From contig DATJVR010000019.1 in assembly GCA_035501735.1 (NCBI GenBank), positions 1 to 32,305 of the forward strand: 32,305 nt of DNA, given 5' to 3'. The notes beneath the pieces are model-generated. The model saw nothing but the letters and a program-made list of their open reading frames with translations. It was not told the origin of the DNA and searched no databases. Position numbers and translations under genes: made by a program. This document shows positions 24,786 through 32,305 of this stretch, in pieces (the stretch's first letter is position 1; every line of letters begins with the position of its first letter). Source of the DNA: PNAI01 sp035501735. Lineage in GTDB: Bacteria; Pseudomonadota; Alphaproteobacteria; Rhizobiales; Xanthobacteraceae.

Positions 24786-26117
24786 ATGGCCAAACGGACC
24801 ACATCAGCGCCCAATCTGTTCTCGGCGTCCGGCCTCGACCGTGATGCGCCGCGGCCGCTTGCCGACAAACTCAGGCCGCAGGTGTTGGCGGACGTGGTGG
24901 GGCAGGATCATCTGCTCGGGCCGGACGGCGCGCTGACGCGCATGCTGGCGACGCGCTCGCTCGGTTCGCTGGTGTTCTGGGGGCCGCCGGGCACCGGCAA
25001 GACTACGGTGGCGCGATTGCTGGCGGATGCGACTGCGCTGCATTTCGAGCAGATTTCCGCGATTTTTTCCGGCGTGGCAGATTTGAAGAAGGTCTTCGAC
25101 CAGGCGCGGGCGCGGCGCGAGATTGGGCAGGGCACGCTCTTGTTCGTCGACGAGATCCATCGCTTCAACCGCGCACAGCAGGATTCGTTCCTGCCGGTGA
25201 TGGAAGACGGCACCATCGTGCTGGTCGGCGCGACCACGGAAAATCCTTCGTTCGAGCTGATCGCGCCGCTGTTGTCGCGCGCGCGAGTGCTGGTGTTCAA
25301 GCCGCTCGACGCGGCGGCGATCGAGAAACTGCTGGCGCGAGCCGAGACGCTGGAGCAGCGCAAACTGCCGCTCGATGCGGAGGCGCGCGCGGCGCTTGTG
25401 CGCATGGCGGACGGCGACGGCCGCGCGGCGCTCACGCTTGCCGAGGAAGTCTGGCGCGCGGCGCGGCCGAAGGAGATATTCGACTCGGCGGCGCTGCAAG
25501 AGGCGGTGCAGCGGCGGGCGCCGATCTACGACAAGGCGCAGGATGGCCATTACAACCTGATCTCGGCGCTGCACAAGTCCGTGCGCGGGTCCGATCCGGA
25601 TGCGGCGCTCTATTATCTCTGCCGCATGCTCGATGCCGGCGAGCCGCCGCTCTACATCGCGCGGCGGGTGGTGCGCATGGCGGTGGAAGATATCGGCCTT
25701 GCCGACCCGCAGGCGCTGGTGATCGCGAATGCGGCGAAGGAGGCCTACGATTTCCTCGGTTCGCCCGAGGGCGAACTCGCGATCGCCGAGGCGGTGATCT
25801 ATGTGGCGACCGCGCCGAAATCGAACGCGGCCTATGCGGCCTACGGCGCGGCGATGCGCACGGCGAAAGAGGCGGGTTCGCTGCTGCCGCCCAAGCACAT
25901 TCTCAACGCGCCGACGCGGCTGATGGAGCAGGAAGGCTACGGCCGCGGTTACGCCTACGATCACGATCAGGAAGAGGCGTTCTCCGGCCAGGATTACTTC
26001 CCGGAAGCGCTCGGCCGACAGCAGTTCTACGATCCGCCGGAGCGCGGGTTCGAACGTGAGGTCAGGAAGCGGCTGGACTTTTGGGCTAAGCTGCGCAAGG
26101 AGCGGGCGCAACGGTAA
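24786..26117 (+). CDS. rarA: Replication-associated recombination ATPase RarA (MgsA)
   Basis: RarA is an AAA+ ATPase related to clamp-loader subunits that acts at stalled replication forks. The 443-residue product has Walker A GPPGTGKT (66-73), Walker B LLFVDEIHRF (118-127), sensor 1 GATTENPSFE (148-157) and the arginine-finger region SRARV (164-168). The C-terminal helical domain with LRGSDPDAALYYLCRMLDAG-type sequence (here VRGSDPDAALYYLCRMLDAG), MAVEDIGLADPQAL and PPKHILNAPTRLM is diagnostic. ATG 24786 is preferred (GGTGAG just upstream); in-frame starts at 24765 (TTG) or 24774 (ATG) are possible. Its stop shares one base with the next start (TAATG). Confidence 0.96.
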   Translation: MAKRTTSAPNLFSASGLDRDAPRPLADKLRPQVLADVVGQDHLLGPDGALTRMLATRSLGSLVFWGPPGTGKTTVARLLADATALHFEQISAIFSGVADLKKVFDQARARREIGQGTLLFVDEIHRFNRAQQDSFLPVMEDGTIVLVGATTENPSFELIAPLLSRARVLVFKPLDAAAIEKLLARAETLEQRKLPLDAEARAALVRMADGDGRAALTLAEEVWRAARPKEIFDSAALQEAVQRRAPIYDKAQDGHYNLISALHKSVRGSDPDAALYYLCRMLDAGEPPLYIARRVVRMAVEDIGLADPQALVIANAAKEAYDFLGSPEGELAIAEAVIYVATAPKSNAAYAAYGAAMRTAKEAGSLLPPKHILNAPTRLMEQEGYGRGYAYDHDQEEAFSGQDYFPEALGRQQFYDPPERGFEREVRKRLDFWAKLRKERAQR

Positions 26118-26485
26118 TGCGGGTTAGAGTGGGGATGGCGCGTGGCGTGCTAGCGAGCGGATTTGTGGTGCTGGCGATGATCGCGGGCGCGCAGGCCAAC
26201 GAATCTTTCATCGGCCGCTGGTCGATCGATCCGGCGGGGTGCGCCTCGGATGGCGACACGGCGCAGACCGCGCCGCTCTACGCCACGGCCACATCGTTGA
26301 AATGGTTCGTCAGCACCTGCCGCATCGGCAAGATGTACAAGACCGGAGACGCGGTGCACATGCAGGCGCATTGTTCGTCCGAGGGCATCGTGCGCTCGAC
26401 GCCGATCACGTTGGAAGCGCGCGGCGACCGCCTGCGCGTGATCTGGGATGGCGTCAGGGTTCAGGACATGCGGCGGTGCAAGTGA
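26117..26485 (+). CDS. Small secreted protein of unknown function
   Basis: A 122-residue protein with a signal peptide (hydrophobic 11-24, cleavage after AQA, residue 27) and a mature part FIGRWSIDPAGCASDGDTAQ with four cysteines (42, 68, 86, 121) that may form two disulfides. Such short exported proteins opening with IGRW and a Gly-Cys are common in this order but uncharacterised. It overlaps rarA by 1 bp and the pseudouridine synthase start by 4 bp (GTGA), so it is part of the same operon. In several rhizobia a crcB gene occupies this place between rarA and the synthase; it is absent here. Confidence 0.75.
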   Translation: MRVRVGMARGVLASGFVVLAMIAGAQANESFIGRWSIDPAGCASDGDTAQTAPLYATATSLKWFVSTCRIGKMYKTGDAVHMQAHCSSEGIVRSTPITLEARGDRLRVIWDGVRVQDMRRCK

Positions 26486-27483
26486 GCGAGGCGGCGGCGA
26501 AGGTTCAATCCGTCACGGTGAGCGGCGACGAAGGCGGCATGCGGCTCGATCGTTTCTTCGAGGCGCGGTTCCCGGGGCTTTCGTACTCGCACATCCAGCG
26601 CATCATCCGCAAAGGCGAGGTGCGGGTGAACGGCCGGCGCGCGCAGCCGAAGGACCGGCTGGAGGCGGGGCAAAAGGTGCGCATCCCGCCGCTCAAGGTC
26701 GAAGCGCCCAAGCCGCGCGAGGATGCCCCGGCGGCGCAGAAGGACCGCGCGTTCCTGAAATCGATCACGCTCTACGAGGATGCCGACGTGCTCGTGCTCA
26801 ACAAGCCGATAGGGCTCGCCGTGCAGGGCGGCTCCGGCACCACGCGGCACATCGACGGCATGCTGGAAGCGTTGCGCGGTCGCGACGGGCAGAAGCCGCG
26901 GCTCGTGCATCGGCTCGACAAGGACACCGCCGGCTGCCTGTTGGTGGCGAAGACGCGCTTTGCGGCGGCGGCCTTGGCGGAGACGTTCCGTTCGCGCTCG
27001 GCGCGCAAGATCTATTGGGCGCTGGTGGCGGGCGTGCCGCGGCCGAAGCAGGGCCGCATCTCGACCTTCCTGGCGAAGGAGGAGCGCGAGGAGGAGAGCT
27101 TCATGCGGATCGCGCGCCACGGCGAGGAGGGCGCGAGCCACGCGGTCACCTACTACGCGGTGGTGGAGACCGTGGCGCAGCAGCTGGCCTGGCTGTCGCT
27201 GAAACCGGTGACCGGCCGCACGCATCAGCTGCGTGCCCACATGGCGCATATCGGCCATCCGATCGTGGGCGATCCGAAGTACTTCTCGATCGAGAACTGG
27301 CAACTGCCGGGCGGCATGCAGAACAAGCTGCATCTGCTGGCGCGGCGGATCGTGGTGCCGCATCCGCGCGGCGGCGTGATCGATGCCACCGCGCCGTTGC
27401 CGCCGCACATGCAACAGTCGTGGAATCTGCTCGGACTCGACGCCAAGCGCTACGATCCGATCGTCGAGGCGCCGGAGGAATAA
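26482..27483 (+). CDS. 23S rRNA pseudouridine synthase, RluC/RluD family
   Basis: RluA-type enzymes isomerise uridine to pseudouridine in rRNA. The 333-residue product has an S4 RNA-binding domain (about residues 18-72, LDRFFEARFPGLSYSHIQRI and VRVNGRRAQ), then the catalytic domain with RLVHRLDKDTAGCLLVAKT, in which D146 of HRLD is the catalytic aspartate, and GRTHQLRAHMAHIGHPIVGD. The S4 plus RluA layout and overall length match RluC and RluD; the exact target uridines cannot be read from the sequence, so no gene symbol is given. GTG 26482 is the likely start since it overlaps the preceding stop (GTGA); GTG 26476 is also possible. Confidence 0.92.
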   Translation: MSEAAAKVQSVTVSGDEGGMRLDRFFEARFPGLSYSHIQRIIRKGEVRVNGRRAQPKDRLEAGQKVRIPPLKVEAPKPREDAPAAQKDRAFLKSITLYEDADVLVLNKPIGLAVQGGSGTTRHIDGMLEALRGRDGQKPRLVHRLDKDTAGCLLVAKTRFAAAALAETFRSRSARKIYWALVAGVPRPKQGRISTFLAKEEREEESFMRIARHGEEGASHAVTYYAVVETVAQQLAWLSLKPVTGRTHQLRAHMAHIGHPIVGDPKYFSIENWQLPGGMQNKLHLLARRIVVPHPRGGVIDATAPLPPHMQQSWNLLGLDAKRYDPIVEAPEE

Positions 27484-27503
27484 GGCTGGCGCGGCCACCG
27501 GCC

Positions 27504-27821
27504 ATGCCTATCTTAATAATCATGACGACGATCATGAGCCGCGGCATCGTGATACCCGCAATGTTCGCGGCTGTTTTTGCTGCGGTCCTGCCGCCTGCGC
27601 TGGCGCAGAACCAAAGCAATCAGAACATGATGGCGGTGCCCAGTGCGCCCGGGTCGGTGCCGTTGCCGCCGCCCCCGCTGGTCAATCCGCAGCCGCCAGG
27701 GACGCCGCCAAGGATCGATTCGTTCAGCGACAAGACGACGCGGTGCCTGCATTACGGCGCGACGCAAGGGCTGACAGGCGGCGATCTATCGGCCTATTCG
27801 CGCAGCTGCGTAAATAATTAA
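27504..27821 (+). CDS. Small secreted proline-rich protein of unknown function
   Basis: A protein of up to 105 residues with a signal peptide (MSRGIVIPAMFAAVFAAVLP, cleavage after ALA-Q), a proline-rich linker (VPLPPPPLVNPQPPGTPPRI) and a C-terminal box KTTRCLHYGATQGLTGGDLS ending YSRSCVNN with two cysteines that could form a disulfide. The start is uncertain: ATG 27504, 27522 or 27534 in the same frame, none with a clear ribosome-binding site. It starts 20 bp after the synthase stop and may be co-transcribed. Small proteins with this type of C-terminus seem typical of Bradyrhizobium-like genomes; no function is known to me. Confidence 0.6.
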   Translation: MPILIIMTTIMSRGIVIPAMFAAVFAAVLPPALAQNQSNQNMMAVPSAPGSVPLPPPPLVNPQPPGTPPRIDSFSDKTTRCLHYGATQGLTGGDLSAYSRSCVNN

Positions 27822-27843
27822 CGCAAGCCTGTACAAAAATTCA

Positions 27844-27884
27844 GCAGACACAATTGCGCCCAACCGCTATTGCAATTCATCTGC
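27844..27884. promoter_or_regulatory. Two-part inverted repeat upstream of the metallophosphoesterase gene
   Basis: GCAGA (27844-27848) and TCTGC (27880-27884) flank AATTGC (27852-27857) and GCAATT (27872-27877). Together they can form an 11-bp stem interrupted by a small internal loop, with a 14-nt apical loop. It lies 43 bp before the next start codon in the A/T-richest part of the right half; operator, leader hairpin or weak terminator are all possible. Confidence 0.35.
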
Positions 27885-27926
27885 TACGATCATTGTGGTC
27901 GTTATTCCTCGGAGACAAGATTCGGC

Positions 27927-28790
27927 ATGTATTCGCGTCGCTACTTCTTGCGCTTGCTGGGTGCGACGCTGTTTGGCACGCTGGGCCTCGGCTCCTATGC
28001 GGTCGCCTATGAGCCGCGTTTTCGGCTGGCTGTAACGCGCTATCGCCTGCGGCCGCCGCGCTGGCCGTCGATCATGAAGCCATTGCGAGCGGCGGTGATC
28101 ACCGACATTCACCCTTGCGAGCCGTGGATGCCGATCGCCCGCATCAACGAGATCGTGGACACCGCAAACGATCTCAAGCCTGACATCATTTTGATGCTTG
28201 GCGACTACGTCGGCGGCCTCGAAAAATTCCGAACCGCCATTGTGCCCATGCGCGAATGGGGGCCGGTGCTCGGCCGCCTCAAGGCGCCGCTCGGCACTTA
28301 CGCCATTCTCGGCAATCACGACTGGTGGATCAACGCCGGCGCCGTTCGCGCGACGTTGCGCGAGAACGGAATTCCGGTGCTCGAAAACGAGGCGCGGTTG
28401 ATCGAGGCGGACGGCGGATTGAAGTTCTGGCTGGCCGGGCTCGGCGATCAACTCGCCTATCGCTATCGCGGGGTGGACGACCTGCCGAAGACGCTCGCGC
28501 AGATCACCGATGATGCGACGCCGGCTATTCTGATGGCGCACGAGCCGGATATCTTCCCGCGCGTATCGGATCGCTTCAGCTTGACGCTGAGCGGACACAC
28601 CCACGGCGGGCAGGTGAAGCTGCCGCTGCTCGGGCGGCCGATCGTGCCGTCGCGCTATGGCCAGCGTTACGCCTACGGGCACGTGGTCGAGAACGACCGG
28701 CACCTGATCGTGTCCAGCGGATTGGGCATGAGCAACCTGCCGGTGCGCTTCGGCGTCCCGCCGGAGGTGGTGCTGCTGGAACTGGGTTGA
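27927..28790 (+). CDS. Tat-exported metallophosphoesterase (YaeI/YkuE-like)
   Basis: A 287-residue calcineurin-like phosphoesterase. The N-terminus SRRYFLRLLGATLFGTLGLG is a twin-arginine signal, so the enzyme folds in the cytosol and is exported or membrane-anchored. The two-metal site is complete: D60 and H62 (TDIHP), D93 (GDYVGG), N130 and H131 (GNHDWW), H205 (AHEPD) and H224/H226 (GHTHGGQ). The layout matches YkuE/YaeI-type enzymes thought to act on envelope phospholipids or phosphodiesters; the substrate is unknown. I choose ATG 27927 (GGAGA 11 nt upstream) rather than a TTG 57 bp earlier. Its stop is 1 bp from the stop of the convergent oxidoreductase gene. Confidence 0.9.
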   Translation: MYSRRYFLRLLGATLFGTLGLGSYAVAYEPRFRLAVTRYRLRPPRWPSIMKPLRAAVITDIHPCEPWMPIARINEIVDTANDLKPDIILMLGDYVGGLEKFRTAIVPMREWGPVLGRLKAPLGTYAILGNHDWWINAGAVRATLRENGIPVLENEARLIEADGGLKFWLAGLGDQLAYRYRGVDDLPKTLAQITDDATPAILMAHEPDIFPRVSDRFSLTLSGHTHGGQVKLPLLGRPIVPSRYGQRYAYGHVVENDRHLIVSSGLGMSNLPVRFGVPPEVVLLELG

Positions 28791-28791
28791 T

Positions 28792-29847
28792 CTAGCGCAG
28801 GCTTGCGTTGATCTTCTCGAGCGCGGCCGAACCGGGGCAGAGCTCTTTTTCACTCAGCGTGTTGAGCGGCGCCGCGACGGTCGCAAGATGGGAGTGCAGG
28901 TCCTCGGGATCGGGATCGACGTAGAGCAGGCCGGTGACGATCTGGCCGAGGGCCGCGTGCTTCTGCAAGAAGGTCATGGCGCCGAGCCGGTCGTTCGCAT
29001 CGTAATCGGCGGCGATCTTCTTCAGCGCGAGCCGCGAGCCATCGTGCTGTTCGACGATCTGAACGGTGCCGGGCTCATAGGCGACCTTGATCGGCGCGCG
29101 CGGGGTGATGAAATCAAGGAAGTTGACCGCCTCGTTGTGCTCGCGCACGTAGTCGAAGCTCTTGGTCGAGCCGGCGTGGTTGTTGAAGGCGACGCACGGG
29201 CTGATCACGTCGATGAAGGCGGCGCCCTCGTGCTCGATCGCGCCCTTGATCAGCGGCACCAGCTGGTCCTTGTCGCCCGAGAACGAGCGCGCCACGTAGC
29301 TCGCGCCGAGCTGCAGCGCGATCGCCACCATGTCGATGGCGCTGTCGGAGTTGATCAGGCCGCGCTTCGACTTCGAGCCGCGGTCGGCGGTGGCGGAGAA
29401 CTGGCCCTTGGTGAGCCCGTACACGCCGTTGTTCTCGACGATGTAGACCATGTTGACGCCGCGGCGGATCGCGTGGGCGAACTGGCCGAAGCCGATCGAC
29501 GCCGAGTCGCCGTCGCCGGAGACGCCGAGATAGAGCAGGTCGCGGTTGGCGAGGTTGGCACCGGTCAGGACCGACGGCATGCGGCCGTGCACCGAGTTGA
29601 AGCCGTGCGAGTTGCCGAGGAAGTAGGTCGGCGTCTTCGACGAGCAGCCGATGCCGGAGATCTTCGCCACCCGGTGCGGCTCGACCGAGAGCTCGAAGCA
29701 GGCCTCGATGATCGCGGCGGTGATCGAGTCGTGGCCGCAGCCGGCGCACAGCGTCGAGATCGAGCCCTCGTAGTCGCGGTGGGTGTAGCCCAGCGCGTTC
29801 TTCGGCAGGCCCGGGTGGTGGAATTTCGGCTTGGCGAGATAAGTCAT
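28792..29847 (-). CDS. 2-oxoacid:ferredoxin oxidoreductase, beta subunit
   Basis: The beta subunit binds thiamine diphosphate and one [4Fe-4S] cluster and works with the alpha subunit in oxidative decarboxylation of a 2-oxoacid (2-oxoglutarate by best analogy) to acyl-CoA, passing electrons to ferredoxin. The 351-residue product has the cluster ligands C34 and C37 (CAGCGHD), C68 (GIGCSS) and C218 (SPCVAFNNH), and the TPP motif GDGDSASIG (111-119) ending at N139-N140. The lengths and the KTPTYFLGNSHGFNSVHGRM motif fit KorB. The ATG overlaps the alpha stop by 4 bp, so the subunits are coupled. The gene name korB is plausible but the substrate is not proven. Confidence 0.92.
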   Translation of the reverse strand: MTYLAKPKFHHPGLPKNALGYTHRDYEGSISTLCAGCGHDSITAAIIEACFELSVEPHRVAKISGIGCSSKTPTYFLGNSHGFNSVHGRMPSVLTGANLANRDLLYLGVSGDGDSASIGFGQFAHAIRRGVNMVYIVENNGVYGLTKGQFSATADRGSKSKRGLINSDSAIDMVAIALQLGASYVARSFSGDKDQLVPLIKGAIEHEGAAFIDVISPCVAFNNHAGSTKSFDYVREHNEAVNFLDFITPRAPIKVAYEPGTVQIVEQHDGSRLALKKIAADYDANDRLGAMTFLQKHAALGQIVTGLLYVDPDPEDLHSHLATVAAPLNTLSEKELCPGSAALEKINASLR

Positions 29848-31688
29848 GACACCACCTTGCGCAGCGGGGTGACCTTGAGCGTGTCGAGCTTTTCGCTGAT
29901 CGCCCGTGCGATGAAGCGCGCCGTGATCGGCGTGCCGTCGTAGTGCAGCACCGGCACCAGGCGAACGGGGTCGATGTTGCACTCGTTGACGATGAGCGAG
30001 CGCAGCTGCGCGTCGCGGTTCTGCTCGACCACGAACACGAAGTCGTGGTCGGCGATGAAGCTGGTCACGCTCGAATGGAACGGGAAGGCGCGGATGCGCA
30101 GCCGGTCGACCGCGTGGCCGGCCGCCTCGATGATGCCGATTGCCTCGTCCATCGCGGGGGCGGTCGAGCCGTAGTAGATCACGCCGTACTTGGTCGGCTT
30201 CGCCGCATTGGCCTGCAGGGGGCGCGGCACCAGATCCTTGGCGGTCTCGAACTTGCGCAGCAGCCGCTGCATGTTGTCGGCGTAGGGGCCGCCTTCCTCG
30301 GTGTACTTCGCATAGCGGTCGCGCGAGGTGCCGCGGGTGAAGAACGAGCCCTTGGTCGGGTGCGTGCCCGGATAGGTGCGGAACGGGATGCCGTCGCCGT
30401 CGACGTCGAGGTAGCGGCCGAAGTCCTTGCCCGACTCGAGCTCGGCCGCGGTCATCACCTTGCCGCGGTCGTACTTGCGGCTGTCGTCCCACTTGAGCGG
30501 GCGGCAGAGGTGGTGGTTCATGCCGATCTCGAGGTCGAGCAGCACGAAGATCGGGGTCTGCAGCCGGTCGGCGAGATCGAACGCCTGCGCGCCCATCTCG
30601 AAGCACTCGGTCGGGTTCTCGGGGAAGAGCAGGACGTGCTTGGTGTCGCCGTGCGACGCGTAGGCGCACGAGAGCACGTCGCACTGCTGGGTGCGGGTCG
30701 GCATGCCGGTCGAAGGGCCGGCGCGCTGCACGTCGAACAGCACGGCCGGGATCTCGGCGAAATAAGCGAGCCCGATGAACTCCTGCATCAGCGAGATGCC
30801 CGGGCCGGAGGTCGCCGTGAAGGCGCGCGAGCCGTTCCAGCCGGCGCCGATGACCACGCCGATCGAGGCGAGCTCATCCTCGGCCTGCACGATCGCGAAC
30901 CGGTTCTGCTTGGTGTCGGGATCGACCCGCAGCCGGTTGCAGTGGCGGGTGAAGGCCTCGGCGAGCGAGGAGGAGGGCGTGATCGGGTACCAGGCGCACA
31001 CCGTGGCGCCGCCGTAGACCGCGCCGAGCGCGGCCGCCGAGTTGCCCTCGAGGAAGATGCGGTCGCCCACCGCGTTCGAGCGCTGCAGCCGGACCGGCAG
31101 CGGGCATTTGAGGTTCGCCACGGCCCAGTTGCGGCCGAGCTGGAGCGCGTTGACGTTGGGCGGGATCAGCTTCTCCTTGCCGCGGAACTGCTCGCCGAAC
31201 AGCTTCTCGATCTCGGCGACGTCCATGTCGAGCAGCGCGGAGAGCGCGCCGAGATAGATGATGTTCTTGAACAGCTGGCGCTGGCGCGGGTCTGAGTATT
31301 CCTTGTTGCAGATCGCGGTGAGCGGCACGCCGATCACGGTGATGTCCTCGCGGAAGCGCGAGGCGGGGATCGGCTTGGTCGAGTCGTAGAGCAGGTAGCC
31401 GCCCGGCTCGATCGAGGCGACGTCCTTCTCCCAGGTCTGCGGGTTCATCGCCACCATGAAGTCGACGCCGCCGCGCGCGCCGAGATGGCCGTCGCCGGAG
31501 ATGCGCACTTCGTACCAGGTGGGCAGGCCCTGGATGTTGGACGGGAAGATGTTGCGCGGGCTCACCGGCACGCCCATGCGCAGCACCGCGCGGGCGAACA
31601 GCTCGTTGGCGCTGGCCGAGCCCGAGCCGTTGACGTTGGCGAAGCGGACGACGAAGTCGTTTACGCTGCTGATCGGGCTGGCTGGCAT
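29844..31688 (-). CDS. 2-oxoacid:ferredoxin oxidoreductase, fused gamma-alpha subunit
   Basis: A 614-residue protein that joins the gamma-type domain (about 10-195; NGSGSASANELFARAVLRMG and GDGHLGARGGVDFMVAMNPQ) to the alpha domain (about 212-600; GNSAAALGAVYGGATVCAWY, YPITPSSSLAE at 234-244, ATSGPGISLMQEFIGLAYFA, VQRAGPSTGMPTRTQQCDVL). This gamma-alpha fusion is typical of two-subunit KorAB enzymes of bacteria. The ATG at 31688 has AGGAAAG upstream and lies inside the end of the preceding gene (28-bp overlap). Substrate is probably 2-oxoglutarate, but pyruvate or a branched-chain oxoacid cannot be excluded. Such oxygen-sensitive enzymes in an aerobe would need protection or an oxygen-tolerant form. 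Confidence 0.93.
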   Translation of the reverse strand: MPASPISSVNDFVVRFANVNGSGSASANELFARAVLRMGVPVSPRNIFPSNIQGLPTWYEVRISGDGHLGARGGVDFMVAMNPQTWEKDVASIEPGGYLLYDSTKPIPASRFREDITVIGVPLTAICNKEYSDPRQRQLFKNIIYLGALSALLDMDVAEIEKLFGEQFRGKEKLIPPNVNALQLGRNWAVANLKCPLPVRLQRSNAVGDRIFLEGNSAAALGAVYGGATVCAWYPITPSSSLAEAFTRHCNRLRVDPDTKQNRFAIVQAEDELASIGVVIGAGWNGSRAFTATSGPGISLMQEFIGLAYFAEIPAVLFDVQRAGPSTGMPTRTQQCDVLSCAYASHGDTKHVLLFPENPTECFEMGAQAFDLADRLQTPIFVLLDLEIGMNHHLCRPLKWDDSRKYDRGKVMTAAELESGKDFGRYLDVDGDGIPFRTYPGTHPTKGSFFTRGTSRDRYAKYTEEGGPYADNMQRLLRKFETAKDLVPRPLQANAAKPTKYGVIYYGSTAPAMDEAIGIIEAAGHAVDRLRIRAFPFHSSVTSFIADHDFVFVVEQNRDAQLRSLIVNECNIDPVRLVPVLHYDGTPITARFIARAISEKLDTLKVTPLRKVVS

Positions 31689-32305
31689 GGCTTTCCTGCG
31701 TGCGTCATATCGATCAGGTATTTCTTCATGTCCCAGGCGCCGGTCGGGCAACGCTCGGCGCACAGCCCGCAATGCAGGCAGACGTCCTCGTCCTTGACCA
31801 TGACGCGGCCGGTCTTGAGCCCGTTGGCGACGTAGAGGTCCTGGGTCGGGTTCGGCGCCGGCGCCGAGAGCCGCGTGCGCAGATCGGCCTCCTGGCCGTT
31901 CTCGGTGAACGTGATGCAATCCATCGGGCAGATGTCGACGCAGGCGTCGCACTCGATGCACAGCGAGGACGAGAACACCGTCTGCACGTCGCGGTTCAGG
32001 CAGCGGTAGGCCTCCGACAGCGCGAGCTTGACGTCATACCCGAGCTCGACCTCGGCCTTGATGTCCTTGAGCGCCACCACCTTGTCGCGGTGCGGCACCC
32101 GGAAGCGCAGCTCGGGCGAGATCTCGTTGTCGTAGCTCCACTCGTGGATGCCCATCTTCTGGCTGATCACGTCGACCGCAGGCAGCGGCCGGTCGTTGAT
32201 GTTCTCGCCCGACAGCAGCTTGTCGATCGACACCGCGGCCTCGTGGCCGTGCGCCACCGCCCAGATGATGTTCTTCGGCCCGAACGCCGCGTCGCCGCCG
32301 AAGAA
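31661..32305 (-). CDS. GltD-like FAD oxidoreductase with two [4Fe-4S] clusters (C-terminal part, 5' truncated by window)
   Basis: The visible 214 residues run off the right edge. They start FFGGDAAFGPKNIIWAVAHG, then HEAAVSID, matching the end of the FAD/NAD(P)H-binding part of GltD-type (glutamate synthase small subunit-like) reductases. A ferredoxin domain follows with CIECDACVDICP and CLHCGLCAERCP, i.e. ligands for two [4Fe-4S] clusters. It is the upstream gene of the oxidoreductase operon, overlapping the gamma-alpha gene by 28 bp. A simple reading is an NAD(P)H-ferredoxin link for the enzyme, as in GltD-like reductase/ferredoxin partners; this is inferred. The full length and any flavin motif upstream are not visible. 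Confidence 0.88.
   Translation of the reverse strand, partial: FFGGDAAFGPKNIIWAVAHGHEAAVSIDKLLSGENINDRPLPAVDVISQKMGIHEWSYDNEISPELRFRVPHRDKVVALKDIKAEVELGYDVKLALSEAYRCLNRDVQTVFSSSLCIECDACVDICPMDCITFTENGQEADLRTRLSAPAPNPTQDLYVANGLKTGRVMVKDEDVCLHCGLCAERCPTGAWDMKKYLIDMTHAGKPCQPARSAA

Noticed and set aside
29943..31295. Long plus-strand open frame opposite the gamma-alpha oxidoreductase gene.
   Set aside because: Shadow frame with Val/Gly/Arg-rich, motif-free sequence; the minus-strand gene has complete family motifs.

Overview
The window (about 32.3 kb, GC-rich, strong G/C preference at third codon positions) comes from an alphaproteobacterial chromosome, most likely of the order Hyphomicrobiales (relatives of Bradyrhizobium, Rhodopseudomonas, Pseudolabrys and Xanthobacteraceae). 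The reasons are the gene order secY-adk-rpsM-rpsK-rpoA-rplQ without infA, rpmJ or map; a short-LID adenylate kinase; a zinc-free S14; the RpoA sequence starting VIQKNWQELI; and a ketoacid:ferredoxin oxidoreductase operon next to a GltD-like ferredoxin protein. No rRNA, tRNA, CRISPR or insertion sequence was seen. The exact genus cannot be fixed from sequence alone.

Layout. 1-632 is the 3' end of rpoC, closed by a strong intrinsic terminator (667-693). A small ModA-like binding protein without a signal peptide follows (708-1388). Then comes a 480-bp non-coding leader (1389-1868) with a good sigma70-type promoter (1452-1480), a 14-bp palindrome and a terminator-like hairpin just before rpsL. 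From 1869 to 17551 runs one continuous plus-strand str-S10-spc supercluster: rpsL, a DUF4189-like secreted protein, rpsG, fusA, rpsJ, rplC, rplD, rplW, rplB, rpsS, rplV, rpsC, rplP, rpmC, rpsQ, rplN, rplX, rplE, rpsN, rpsH, rplF, rplR, rpsE, rpmD, rplO, secY, adk. tuf, usual between fusA and rpsJ, is absent. A promoter at the end of adk (17540-17569) and a leader with two mutually exclusive hairpins precede the alpha operon rpsM-rpsK-rpoA-rplQ, which ends at a textbook UUCG-loop terminator (20149-20172).

Downstream lie non-ribosomal genes: a diheme cytochrome c (+), a fused membrane/spermidine-synthase-like protein (-), and a plus-strand run of a Do/HtrA periplasmic protease, a small membrane protein, rarA, a small secreted protein, an RluC/RluD-family pseudouridine synthase and another small secreted protein. 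A Tat-exported metallophosphoesterase (+) follows. The right end is a minus-strand operon for a 2-oxoacid:ferredoxin oxidoreductase (fused gamma-alpha subunit, TPP-binding beta subunit) preceded by the C-terminal part of a GltD-like FAD/[4Fe-4S] protein that runs off the window.

How it fits together. The first 20 kb makes the transcription and translation machinery together with the Sec channel core and adenylate kinase. Several products (S19, L29, S17, L3, L5, Adk) carry extra low-complexity Ala/Pro/Lys/Arg-rich tails, the most consistent oddity of this region. The rest concerns envelope quality control, rRNA modification, replication-fork repair and ferredoxin-linked ketoacid metabolism. 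I do not see a clearly novel defence or mobile system. The best leads are the unusual tails, the missing tuf, the foreign gene inside the str operon, the candidate RNA regulatory leaders and the ketoacid oxidoreductase operon.
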